Source: G963704535 sp963704535
Lineage (GTDB): Bacteria > Chloroflexota > Chloroflexia > Chloroflexales > Roseiflexaceae
Assembly: GCA_963704535.1 (NCBI GenBank)
Contig: OY969916.1
Coordinates: forward strand, 1,984,001 to 2,048,000
Direction: 5' to 3'
Length of the DNA stretch: 64,000 bases
The position numbers and the translations under genes are program-made. The notes under the pieces were generated by a model. That model did not search any database. It was not told the DNA's origin and saw only the letters and a list, made by a program, of their open reading frames with translations. Positions 23,191 through 33,223 of the stretch are shown piece after piece. Every line of letters begins with the position of its first letter. Positions within the stretch are counted from its first letter, which is position 1.

Positions 23191-26100
23191 ATGGCCAACT
23201 CGGAAACGGCGCCGCAGCCGGACGGCTCAGAGATCGCGATCATCGGCATGGCCGGCCGGTTTCCCGGCGCCGCCGATCTTGAGACCTTTTGGCGCAACCT
23301 GAGCGCCGGGGTCGAGTCGATCTCGCGCCTGACCGACCAGGAGCTGGCGGCGGCCGGCGTCGGCCCCGAGCTGCGCGACGACCCACGCTACGTGAAAGCC
23401 GCCTCGATCCTCGAAGGCGTGGAGCTGTTCGACGCCGAGTTCTTCGGCTACACCCCGCGCGAAGCCGAGATCATGGACCCGCAGCAGCGCCTGTTCCTGG
23501 AATGTGCCTGGACGGCGCTCGAACACGCCGGCTACAACCCCCAGGCGTACACTGGCGCGGTCGGCGTCTACGCCGGCGCCCGCGCCGACACCTACATCCT
23601 CAACCTGTACTCCCACCCAGAGCTGCTGCGCTCGCTCGACCCAGCCCAGATCGGCGTCGGCAACGATCTGTCGTACCTAAGTGCGCGGGTCGCCTACAAG
23701 CTCAACCTACGCGGCCCCAGCTACGCCCTCCACACCGCCTGCTCGACCTCGCTGGTCGCGGTCCACCTGGCCTGCCAGAGCCTGCTGATCGACGAGTGCC
23801 AACTGGCGCTGGCCGGCGGCGTGGCGATCGGCGTGCCGACCAGGACCGGCTACCTGTATCAGCCTGGCGGCATCGTCTCGCCCGACGGCCACTGCCGGGC
23901 GTTCGATGCGGCGGCGCAGGGCACGATCTTCGGCAGCGGGGTGGGCGTGGTCGTGCTCAAGCGCCTGGAGGACGCGCTCGACGACGGCGACACCATCCAC
24001 GCCGTCATCCGCGGCTCGGCCACCAATAACGACGGCGCGTTCAAGGCCAGCTTCACGGCGCCCGGCGTGGACGGCCAAGCCGAGGTGATCGCCGAGGCGC
24101 TGGCCAACGCCGGCGTCGCGGCCGACACGATCTCCTACGTCGAGGCCCACGGCACCGGCACCCCGCTGGGCGACCCAATCGAGCTGCTGGCGCTGACCAG
24201 GGCGTTCCGTACGACGACCGAGCGCACCGGCTTCTGCGCGCTCGGCTCGCTCAAGACCAATATCGGCCACCTGGACGCCGCCGCCGGCATCGCCAGCCTG
24301 ATCAAGACGGTGCTGGCGCTCAAACACGGGCTGATCCCGCCCAGCCTACACTACACCCAGCCCAACCCGGAGATCGATTTCGCCGCCAGCCCGTTCTACG
24401 TCAACACCAACTTGACCGAATGGAACACCAATGGTGCTCCTCGTCGCGCCGGCGTCAGCTCGTTCGGCTTCGGCGGCACCAACGCCCACGTCATCCTTGA
24501 AGAAGCGCCGCCGAGGATGGAGGATGGAGGATGGAGGATGGAGGATGGAGGGCGGGCATCGGCAGTCGGCGATGTGCAGTCGGCAGTCGGTAGTCAGTCG
24601 TCGGTGCCTGCCCTGAGCCATGTCGAAGGGGTCGGTGGTCGGTGGTCGGCGCAGGCGCGGCCCTGGCAGTTGCTCACACTCTCGGCCAAGACCGAGGCGG
24701 CGCTGAAGGAAGCAACCAGCAACCTGGCGGCGTTCCTGGCCCGCACGCCCGCCGCGCCGCTCCCCGACATCGCCTTCACGCTCCAGCGCGGCCGTACGCC
24801 CTTCGCCCATCGCCGCCTCATCCTCGCCCGCGACCACCAAGACGCGCTCCAGGCACTCACCGACCCGACCGCCGCGCGCGTCCACTTGGCCCACGCCGCC
24901 GGCCCGCCCCGCACCGTCGCCTTCCTGCTCCCCGGCCAAGGCGGCCTCTCTGCGCCGATCAACTCGGCCCTCTACCACGCCGAGCCGGCCTTCCGCCAGG
25001 CGCTCGACCGCTGCGCCGACATCCTCGCCCCTTCCCTCGGCTACGACATCCGCACGCTGCTCCTCGCCGACGGCGAGAGGGCGAGAGGGCGAGAGGGCGA
25101 GAGGGCGAGAGAGGACCCTGTACGGCGGCCCCTCCGTGGGCGCCCCGCCGAGGCTCTTGGGCAACTGCCCAAGCCTCTTGACCGCCCCGCCGAGGCTCTT
25201 GGGCAACTGCCCAAGCCTCTTGACCGCCCCGCCGAGGCTCTTGGGCAACTGCCCAAGCCTCTTGACCGCCCCGCCGAGCCTCTTGGGCAACTGCCCAAGC
25301 CTCTTGACCGCCCCGCCGAGCCTCTTGGGCAACTGCCCAAGCCTCTTGACCGCCCCGCCAAGCCTCTTGGCCGCACGACCGAGGCTCCAATCTCCAATCT
25401 CCAATCTCCAATCTCCCAAACCGACCACGCCCAACCAGCGCTCTTCGCCCTCGGCTACGCCCTGGCGCAGCTCTACCGCTCCTGGGGCCTCCAGCCCAGC
25501 GTCCTGCTCGGCCACAGCCTGGGCGAGCTGATCGCCGCCACCATCGCCGGCGTCTTCACGCTGGAGGACGCGCTGCACCTGGTCGCGCTGCGCGGTCGGC
25601 TGATGCAGGCCGCCCCGCCCGGCGCCATGCTGGCCGTGCCGCTGGATGAGGCCGCCGCACGCGCGCGCCTGGGCGCCGCGCTGGACCTGGCCGCCGTCAA
25701 CGGCCCACGCCAATGCGTCGTCGCCGGCCCTCCCGATGCGGTCGCGGCACTGGAGGCCGAACTGGCGAGCGAGGGGCTGCACACCCATCGCCTGCCGACC
25801 GAGCGCGCCTTCCACTCACGCCTGCTCGATGGGGTGGTCGCGCCATTCGTGGCCGAAGTGGCGCGCGTGCGGCTCAAGCCGCCCACGCTGCCGGTGCTCT
25901 CGAACGTGAGCGGGGGCTGGCTGACGGCGGCCGAGGCGACTGATGCGGCCTACTGGGGCCGCCAGTTGCGCCAGACCGTGCGCTTTGGCGACGGACTGGC
26001 GGCGCTGCGGGCGCGTGGGGAGCTGGTGCTGCTGGAACTGGGGCCGGGGCGGGCATTGACCGGGCTGGCCCAGCAGGCCGGGCTGGCAGCGGTGCCGACG

Positions 26101-29100
26101 CTGGCCGAGGACGCCGAGCTGGACACGGGCGGGCAGGTGCAGCGGGCGCTGGGCGCGCTCTGGCTGGCGGGCGTGAGTGTGGACTGGGAGGCGTTGCACG
26201 CCCCAGCACGGCGCCGGCGCGTCGCCCTGCCCACCTACCCCTTCCAGCGCCAACGCTTCTGGATCGCGCCGGAACCGCCGGTCGCCAGCGGCGCTCCTTC
26301 CCAGAGGTTAGTGAAACGACCGAATCCGGCGGAGTGGCTCTATCTGCCGTCCTGGAAGCCGACCCTGCCGCCGCAGCCCGACGGCCAGAACCAGGGGGGC
26401 AATCGCTGGCTCGTCTTTGCCGACACATGCGGCCTGGGCGACCAGCTTGTCCGGCGACTGGAGCGGGATGGCCGGCTGGCGATCACGGTCGTGGCCGGCA
26501 GTCGCTTCGAGAAGCTGGCCGAGCGCCGCTACGCGATCGACCCGCGCAAGCGCGACGACTACGCCGCGCTCTTCGAGGAGCTGCGGGCGCTCGGCCACAC
26601 CCCGAACCTAATTGTGCATGCCTGGACCGTAAAAAATGGGGAGGGGTTTGGGGAGGGCGGGTACCCTCTGGGTGCCTCCCCAAATTCCCCACCCAACCAA
26701 GTTATTCAGAGGGGCAAAGAAGGGGAGGGGTTTGGGGAGGGGCCACCCTCCCCAACTTCCCCACCCAACCAAGTTATTCAGATAGGCGCTATAGATGGTT
26801 TGCCGGGAGGCGAACAATTTGAACAGCTCCAGTCACTAGGGATCTACAGCCTGCTGGCGCTGGCGCAGGCGCTTGGCCGGCACGCCGGCGACGAGCGCCC
26901 GCACATCGCGGTTGTGTCGAACATGCTCCAGGCGATCACCGGCGCCGAGGTCGTGTGCCCGGAGAAGGCCACCATCCTCGCGCCCTGCAAGGTCATCCCG
27001 CAGGAACACCCCGGCATCAGTTGCCAGAGCATCGATATCGTGCTGCCGCCACCGGGGACCTGGCAGCAGGATGAGCTGCTCGATCAGCTGATCGCCGAGC
27101 TGACGGCGCGAACGACCGACCGTGTCGTGGCTTACCGCGGGCGCCAGCGCTGGGTGCCGGCCTATGAGCCGGCGCGACCGGATGAATCACGCCGGGAGCA
27201 ACCCCGGCTGCGCGCGGGTGGGGTCTACCTGATCACCGGCGGGCTTGGCACGATCGGCCTGGCGCTGGCCGAGGAGCTGGCGCGCAACGCGCGGGCCAGG
27301 CTGGCGCTGCTGGGCCGCTCCACGTTCCCCGCGCCCCAGGACTGGGCGCCCTGGCTCGCGGCGCACGCCGAGGACGACCGGGTGAGCCGCGTGATCCGGC
27401 GCCTGCGCGCGCTGGAGGAGCTGGGTGCCGAGATCCTAGTCCTGCGCGCCGACGTGGCCGACCTGGAGCAGATGCGCGCGGCGCTGGCCCAGGTCGATGC
27501 GCGCTTTGGCGCGCTGCACGGGGTGATCCATTCGGCCGGCATCGTCGGGGAGCAGACGTTTCGCGCGCTGAGCGAGACCGGGCCGGCCGAGTGCGGCCTC
27601 CACTTTCACGCCAAGGTGCGCGGCGTCTACGTCCTAGAGGCGATCCTGCGCGGGCGGCCGCTTGATTTCTGCCTGCTGCAATCCTCGCTGGCGGCCACGC
27701 TGGGCGGGCTGGGGTTGACGGCCTACGCCGCCGCGAACCTGTTCCTGGACGCCTTCGCGCACCGGCAGAGCCAGCGCAGCCCGGTGCCCTGGATCAGCAT
27801 TAACTGGGACGCCTGGCAGTCCGAGTCCCAAGAGCGGCAGCCCGCCGGCGCCGCCCAGGCCGCGCTGGCGCTGACGCCCGGCGAGGGTGCCACAGTGCTA
27901 CGCTCCATCCTGACCATGCGCCCGGCCAGCCAGGTGATCGTCTCGACCGCCGACCTCGACGCCCGCATCGCCCAATGGATACACCGTGATGGGGCGCGGG
28001 AGCCGGCGCCCGCCACACTCGCGCTGCACCCGCGACCGGGCGGGCAGCGGGCCTACCGCGCACCCGGCACCGAGCTTGAGCAGATCGTCGCCGGGATCTG
28101 GCAGACGCTGCTGGGCATCGAGCGGATCGGCGCCGACGACAACTTCTTTGAGCTAGGCGGACACTCCCTGCTGGCGACCGACCTGGTGGCCCGGCTGGGC
28201 CAGGCGTTTCACGTCGACGTGCCGCTCCGCGACTTTTACCACGCACCGACGGTCGCCGGGCTAGCCGTGCTGATCGAGAAAATGCTGCTCCACGCGGCGA
28301 ACGGACACGCCTTGCTTGAGAAGCGGATTCAGGGGACGACCCCGGCGACCGGCGCCAGCCAGCCACAGTTCGCGTCGGAGCTTGTACACGATCCAGATCG
28401 GCAATTCGAGCCGTTCCCGCTCACCGAAGTGCAATATGCCTACTGGGTCGGTCGCAGCCCGTCGTTTGAGCTTGGCAATGTCGCCGCCCACGGCTACCTG
28501 GAACTTGACACGGCCGGGCTGGACTTGGCGCGCTTCGAGTGCGCCTGGCAGCAATTGATCGCGCGCCACCCGATGCTGCGGGCGATCATCCGCCCCGACG
28601 GCCAGCAGCAGATCCTGCCCCAGGCCCCACCCTACCGCATCGCCACGCGCGATCTGCGCGGCCAGCCGCCCGCCCAGGTCGAGGCCGAGCTGACCGCGCT
28701 GCGCGAACAGATGTCGCACCAGCTCTTCCCAACCGACCAATGGCCGCTGTTCGCGGTCTCCGCCACGCTGCTCGACGACCATCTGCGGCTCCACATCAGC
28801 CTCGACCTGCTGATCGCCGACGCCTGGAGCCTCCAGTTGCTGTTCAAAGAGTGGGCACAGCTCTACCGCGACCCGGCCGCAGAACTCGCGCCGCTGACGC
28901 TCACCTTCCGCGACTACGTGCTGGCCGAGGAGGCGCAGCGCCAGGGCGAGCGCTACCAACGCGCCCTGGCCTACTGGCGTGGCCGCCTGGCCGAGTTGCC
29001 GCCGCCACCAGCCTTGCCCCTGCGCGCCGACCCGGCCGCCCTGCGCCACCCGCGCTTTGTGCGCCGCGCCGCCCGCCTCGACCCGGCCGCCTGGGCGACC

Positions 29101-32100
29101 CTCAAGGCCCGCGCCGCCGCCCTCGACCTGACCCCCTCCTCACTGCTGCTGGCCCTCTTCGCCGAGGTCCTGGCGCGCTGGTCCGGTAAGGAGCGCTTCA
29201 CCCTGACGTTGACCCTGTTCAACCGCCGCCCGCTGCATCCGCAGGTCAATCAACTGGTCGGCGACTTCACCTCGCTGACCTTGCTGGCGGTTGAGCCGCC
29301 CCCGACCACCTCCTTCGCCGCGCGCGCCCGCCAGCTCCAAGAGCAGCTCTGGGCCGATCTGGACCAGCGTGCCGTCGGCGGTGTCCAGGTGCTGCGCGAA
29401 CTGGCCCGCCACCAGGGCCGTTCCGCCGCCCCCATGCCGGTCGTCTTCACCAGCACGCTCAGCCAGACATCGGCCCGGCAGGAGGCTTTCGCCCTTTCGG
29501 AGTCCACCGAGGTGGTCTACGCCGTCTCGCAGACGCCGCAGGTGTGGCTGGACCAACAGGTCGCCGAGGAGGACGGCGCGCTGCTATACAACTGGGACGT
29601 CGTCGAAGCCCTCTTCCCGCCCGCCCTGCTCGACGCCATGTTCGACGCCCAGTCCAGCCTGCTGCACCACCTGGCCGCTCCCCAAGCCGACTGGCACGCC
29701 CCGCTCCCCGAGTTGCGCCCCCACGACCAACTCGCCCGCCGCCAGCAGGTCCACGCCACTGCTACGCCCGTCGCGCCCGGTCTGCTGCACCCACCGCTCT
29801 TCGCCCAGGCCGCTATCCGTCCTGAGCACCTGGCGGTCATCACACCCACCCGTACGCTGACATACGCCGAGCTAGCGAGGCGCGCCCACGCCCTGGCCCA
29901 TCAAATCCGCGCTCACGGCGCCCGCCCCAACACCCTGGTCGCGGTGGTGATGGAGAAGGGCTGGGAGCAGGTCGTGGCCGTGCTGGCTATCCTCGAAGCC
30001 GGCGCCGCGTATGTCCCGCTCGACCCGTCCCTGCCCCCCGCCCGCTTCCAGGCCCTGCTGGAGCAGGCGCAGGTCGCCATCGCCCTCACCCAACCCAACC
30101 TTGATTTTGGTCTGGCCTGGCCGCCGCATATCACCCGCCTGGTTATCGACGACGCGCCGCCGCCCGAGCTGCCCGCGCTGCCGCCTGTCCAGCAGCCCTC
30201 CGACCTGGCCTACGTGATCTACACCTCCGGCTCCACCGGCCTGCCCAAAGGCGTTATGATCGACCACCTGGCCGCCCACAACACCATCCTCGACCTCAAC
30301 AGCCGCTTCCAGGTCACACCCGACGATCGGATGCTGGGTCTTTCCGCTCTCAGCTTCGATTTGTCGGTCTACGACATCTTTGGCGTGCTGGCCGCCGGCG
30401 GCACGCTGGTACTGCCCGCCCCCGACGCCCACCGCGACCCAGCCCACTGGGCCGAGCTGGCTCAGAGCGCCCAGGTCACACTCTGGAACTCGGTCCCGGC
30501 GCTGCTGGAGATGTTCGCCACCTTCCTGGCGCCCCAGCCCCAGCGCTGGCCCTGCTCCCTGCGCCTGGCGCTGCTCAGTGGCGATTGGATCCCCTTGCGC
30601 CTGCCACAACAGGTGCGCGCGCTCGCCCCGCAGCTTGAGCTGGTCAGCCTGGGCGGCGCCACCGAGGCCGCGATCTGGTCGATCTACTACCCGATCACAA
30701 CCGTCGAGCCACACTGGGCCAGCGTCCCCTACGGCTTGCCGCTCGACAACCAGCAGTTCTACGTGCTGGACGCGAGCTTGCGCGAGTGCCCGGAGTGGGT
30801 GGTGGGCGAACTCTATATCGGCGGTGCCGGCCTGGCCCAAGGCTACTGGCGCGACCCCGTTCGCACCGCCGAGCGTTTTGTCCCTTGTCCGTGGTCCGTT
30901 GTCAGTAGTCAGTTGCAACGGACAATGGACAACGGACCACGGACAACGGACAACAAACTCTACAAAACTGGCGACCTGGGCCGCTACCTGCCCGACGGCA
31001 ACATCGAGTTCCTGGGGCGGGCCGACTACCAGGTCAAGGTCCAGGGCTACCGGATCGAGCTGGGCGAGGTCGAGGCGGCGCTGCTGGCCCACCCGCAGGT
31101 CCAGGCGGCGGTGGCGGCGGTCCAGGGCGAGCGCTTCGGCCCCAAGCGCCTGGTCGCCTACATCGTTCCCGTCCAAGAACAAAGAACAAAGAACCAAGAA
31201 CAAAGAACCGATAGAACCACCGATCGTAAGGGCGTATTGCATACGCCCCCTCCCGACCACGAACCACGTAAGGGCCTATCGCATACGCCCTCACCAGACC
31301 ACGGGCAACGGACAACGGACAACGGACAACTGACAGTTGATCTGCGCCAGTTCCTCCACGAGCGCCTACCCGACTATATGATACCCGCCACCTTTGTACT
31401 ATTGGACGCGCTGCCGCTGACGCCCAACGGCAAGGTCGATCGCCAGGCGCTGCCGGCGCCCGAGCAGCCGGCCGACGCGGCGGCGTACGTGACGCCCCGC
31501 ACCCCGGTCGAGCGGGCGCTTGCCGAGGTCTGGGGCAGCATCCTTGGCCGCGAGCAGGTCGGCATCCACGACGACTTCTTTGAGTTGGGTGGCGACTCGA
31601 TCCTCAGTATCCAGATCGTCGCCCGCGCCAACCAACTGGGGCTGCGGCTGACCCCCAACCAACTCTTCGAGCACCACACGATCGCCGCGCTGGCGACGGT
31701 CGTCGGCACGGCGCCGGCGGTCCAGGCCGAGCAGGGCCTGGTAGCCGGCCCGCTGCCGCTGGCGCCGGCCCAGCACTGGCTGTTCGAGCAGGAGCTGCCG
31801 CAGCCGGACTATTTCAACCAATCGGTGCTGCTGGAGCTGCGGCAGGCGCTGGACCCGGCGCTGCTGGAGCAAGCGCTGCGGCAGTTGCTGCTGCACCACG
31901 ATGCGCTGCGGCTGCGCTTCGCCCGCACCGAGTCCGGCTGGCAGCAGACCAACGCCGGCCCGGACGACCGCCCATTGCTGTCATGCATCGATCTCGCGGC
32001 GCTGCCGGAGCCGCAGCAGGCCGCCGCGATCGAAGCGCGGGCGGCCGAACTGCACGCCAGCCTATCCCTGGCCGAGGGGCCGCTGGTGCGCGCGGCGCTG

Positions 32101-33223
32101 TTCGACCTGGGGCCGCGACGGACGGCCCGGCTGCTGCTCGTGATCCACCACCTGGCCGTGGACGGCGTCTCCTGGCGGATCTTGCTGGCCGACCTGGAGC
32201 TGGTCTGCCGCCAGTTGCTCCAGGACGCGGCCCCGCAAGCGAGATTAGAGATCAGAGATTGGAGATTGAATGGCGCGCAATCTCCAATCTCCAATCTCCA
32301 ATTACCGGCCAAGACGACCTCATTCAAGCAGTGGGCCGAGCGCATGGCCGAGTACGCGCAATCCAATATCGTACGGCAGGAACAGGCCTATTGGCGCACC
32401 CTGGCTCCCGTCGCGCCCCTGCCGCTCGACGCCCACGGTCACAATGACGTAGCCTCCGAGCGGGTCGTGTCGGTCGCACTCAATGCCGAGGAGACGCGGG
32501 CTCTTTTACAAACTGTGCCGGAGGTTTATCAAACCCAGATCGACCATGCCCTGCTGACTGCCTTGGCACTTGCCTACGCCGGGTGGGCTGGCGCACACGG
32601 GCTGCTGGTCGACTTGGAAGGCCACGGGCGCAGAGTCGATCGCCGACGACATCGACCTGTCGCGCACGGTCGGCTGGTTCACCGCGATCTTCCCGCTGCT
32701 GCTGGAGCTGGGGCCGGCGGCTGGGCTGGGCGCGGCGCTGCGGGCGGTCAAAGCGCAGTTGTCCCGCGTCCCGAACGGCGGCATCGGCTACGGCGCGCTG
32801 TGCTACCTGGGCGACGCCCAGCTCGCCGGGGAGCTGCGGGCGCTGCCGCAGCCCCAGATCAGCTTCAACTACCTGGGCCAGTTCGACCAGACCCTGGCCG
32901 GCTCGGCGCTATTCGGGCTGACGCGCGAGTCCAGCGGCCCGGTGCGCAGCCCTTCCGGCGAACGAAGATACCTGCTGGATGTGCGGGCGCTGATCGTGGG
33001 CGGGCGGCTGCACGTGGACTGGGCTTACGGCGCGCACCTGCACCGGCGCGAAACGATCGAGCGCCTGGCCGAGGCATTTGTGCGCGAGCTGCGCGCGATC
33101 ATCGCCCACGCCCAGTCACCCGACGCCGGCGGCTACACCCCGGACGACTTCCCCGACATCGACGTGAGCGCCGAGCGGCTGGAGCGGGCGCTGGCGGAAA
33201 TCGAGCTTGACGACGAGGATTAG
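23191..33223 (+). CDS. Hybrid PKS-NRPS, KS-AT-KR-ACP-Cy-A(Cys)-PCP-E (one frame break)
   Basis: Gene 7, 3343 intended residues. The KS has Cys184 (ACSTS). The AT has Ser776 (GHSLGE) and AFHSRLLD, malonyl-like. The KR starts near 1346 (LITGGLGTIG), with Tyr1512 and Asn1516. The ACP has Ser1659. The heterocyclization domain has FPLTEVQYAYWVGR and an intact DLLIAD (1872-1877). The A domain reads DLYNLSLIWK, a cysteine code, and retains Lys2748 of A10. The carrier is LGGDS (Ser2803). The epimerization domain has HHLAVDGVSW near 2986, then EGHGR interrupted by one extra base at 32632, then RTVGWFTAIFP. The expected result is a ketide extension with a hydroxyl, then cyclised cysteine (thiazoline) that is epimerised. 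Cy, A and PCP closely match gene 8, indicating recent duplication. Six repeat inserts lie in the frame. The stop TAG abuts the next ATG. Confidence 0.92.
24512..24655 (+). repeat. In-frame insert in KS-AT linker of gene 7
   Basis: AGGATGG heptamers (GGWRMED peptide), then GCAGTCG-like units, a CCTGCCCTGAGC...GTCGAAGGGG element and GGTCGGT units. Absent from the gene 6 copy. Confidence 0.8.
24679..26270 (+). repeat. Long direct repeat, AT region copy 2 (gene 7)
   Basis: Partner of 19771-21140. It carries an extra 42-bp tandem array absent from the first copy. Confidence 0.8.
25070..25417 (+). repeat. Composite insert with five 42-bp tandem repeats in gene 7 AT
   Basis: GCGAGAGG tandem units, then the PVRRPLRGRP element. 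Next come five full 42-bp units (25141-25350; RPAEALGQLPKPLD and close variants) plus a partial sixth, each holding the palindrome CTTGGGCAACTGCCCAAG. AATCTCC heptamers finish it. All in frame at the AT loop also used in genes 6 and 9. Confidence 0.9.
26627..26800 (+). repeat. In-frame insert in the KR structural subdomain of gene 7
   Basis: Two related copies of a GGGGAGGGGTTTGGGGAGG...CCTCCCCAA...CCCAACCAAGTTATTCAGA unit (peptide GEGFGEG...NQVIQ). Lies between IVHAW and the GIYSLLALAQ helix. Genes 6 and 9 lack it. Confidence 0.8.
28390..31215 (+). repeat. Long direct repeat, Cy-A(Cys) copy 1 (gene 7)
   Basis: Nearly identical over long stretches to 34910-37825 in gene 8. This intact copy allows the surplus bases in gene 8 to be pinpointed. 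Confidence 0.85.
30888..30956 (+). repeat. In-frame insert at A6-A7 of gene 7
   Basis: GTTGTCC/ACGGACA heptamers. The gene 8 paralog has different repeat families at this exact point. Confidence 0.85.
31176..31335 (+). repeat. In-frame insert at A9-A10 of gene 7
   Basis: GAACAAA heptamers, CGTAAGGGC...GCATACGCCC palindromic units and ACGGACA heptamers in succession. Confidence 0.85.
32241..32305 (+). repeat. In-frame hairpin in gene 7 E domain
   Basis: AATCTCC-family inverted repeat (RLEIRDWRLNGAQSPISNLQ), between VCRQLLQDAA and TSFKQWAERM. Confidence 0.85.
32632..32632 (+). other. Frame break (+1 base) in gene 7 E domain
   Basis: EGHGR should continue as ESIADDIDLSRTVGWFT. Removing A32632 restores the motif and the downstream frame to the stop at 33223. 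Confidence 0.88.

Larger units (their letters stand above)
31715..33150 (+). other. Epimerization (E) domain of gene 7
   Basis: Condensation-superfamily domain with PLAPAQHWLFEQ at its start, HHLAVDGVSWRIL, EGHGR, TVGWFTAIFP and FNYLGQFD, the E-domain signature set. It follows a GGDS carrier, as E domains normally do. A repeat hairpin (32241-32305) interrupts it between the HH motif and TSFKQWAERM. Confidence 0.85.

Noticed and set aside
25141..25370. CRISPR-like direct repeats (also 37840-38010 and 56390-56530)
   Set aside because: Units are contiguous with no unique spacers, keep the reading frame of a synthase and have no cas genes nearby.
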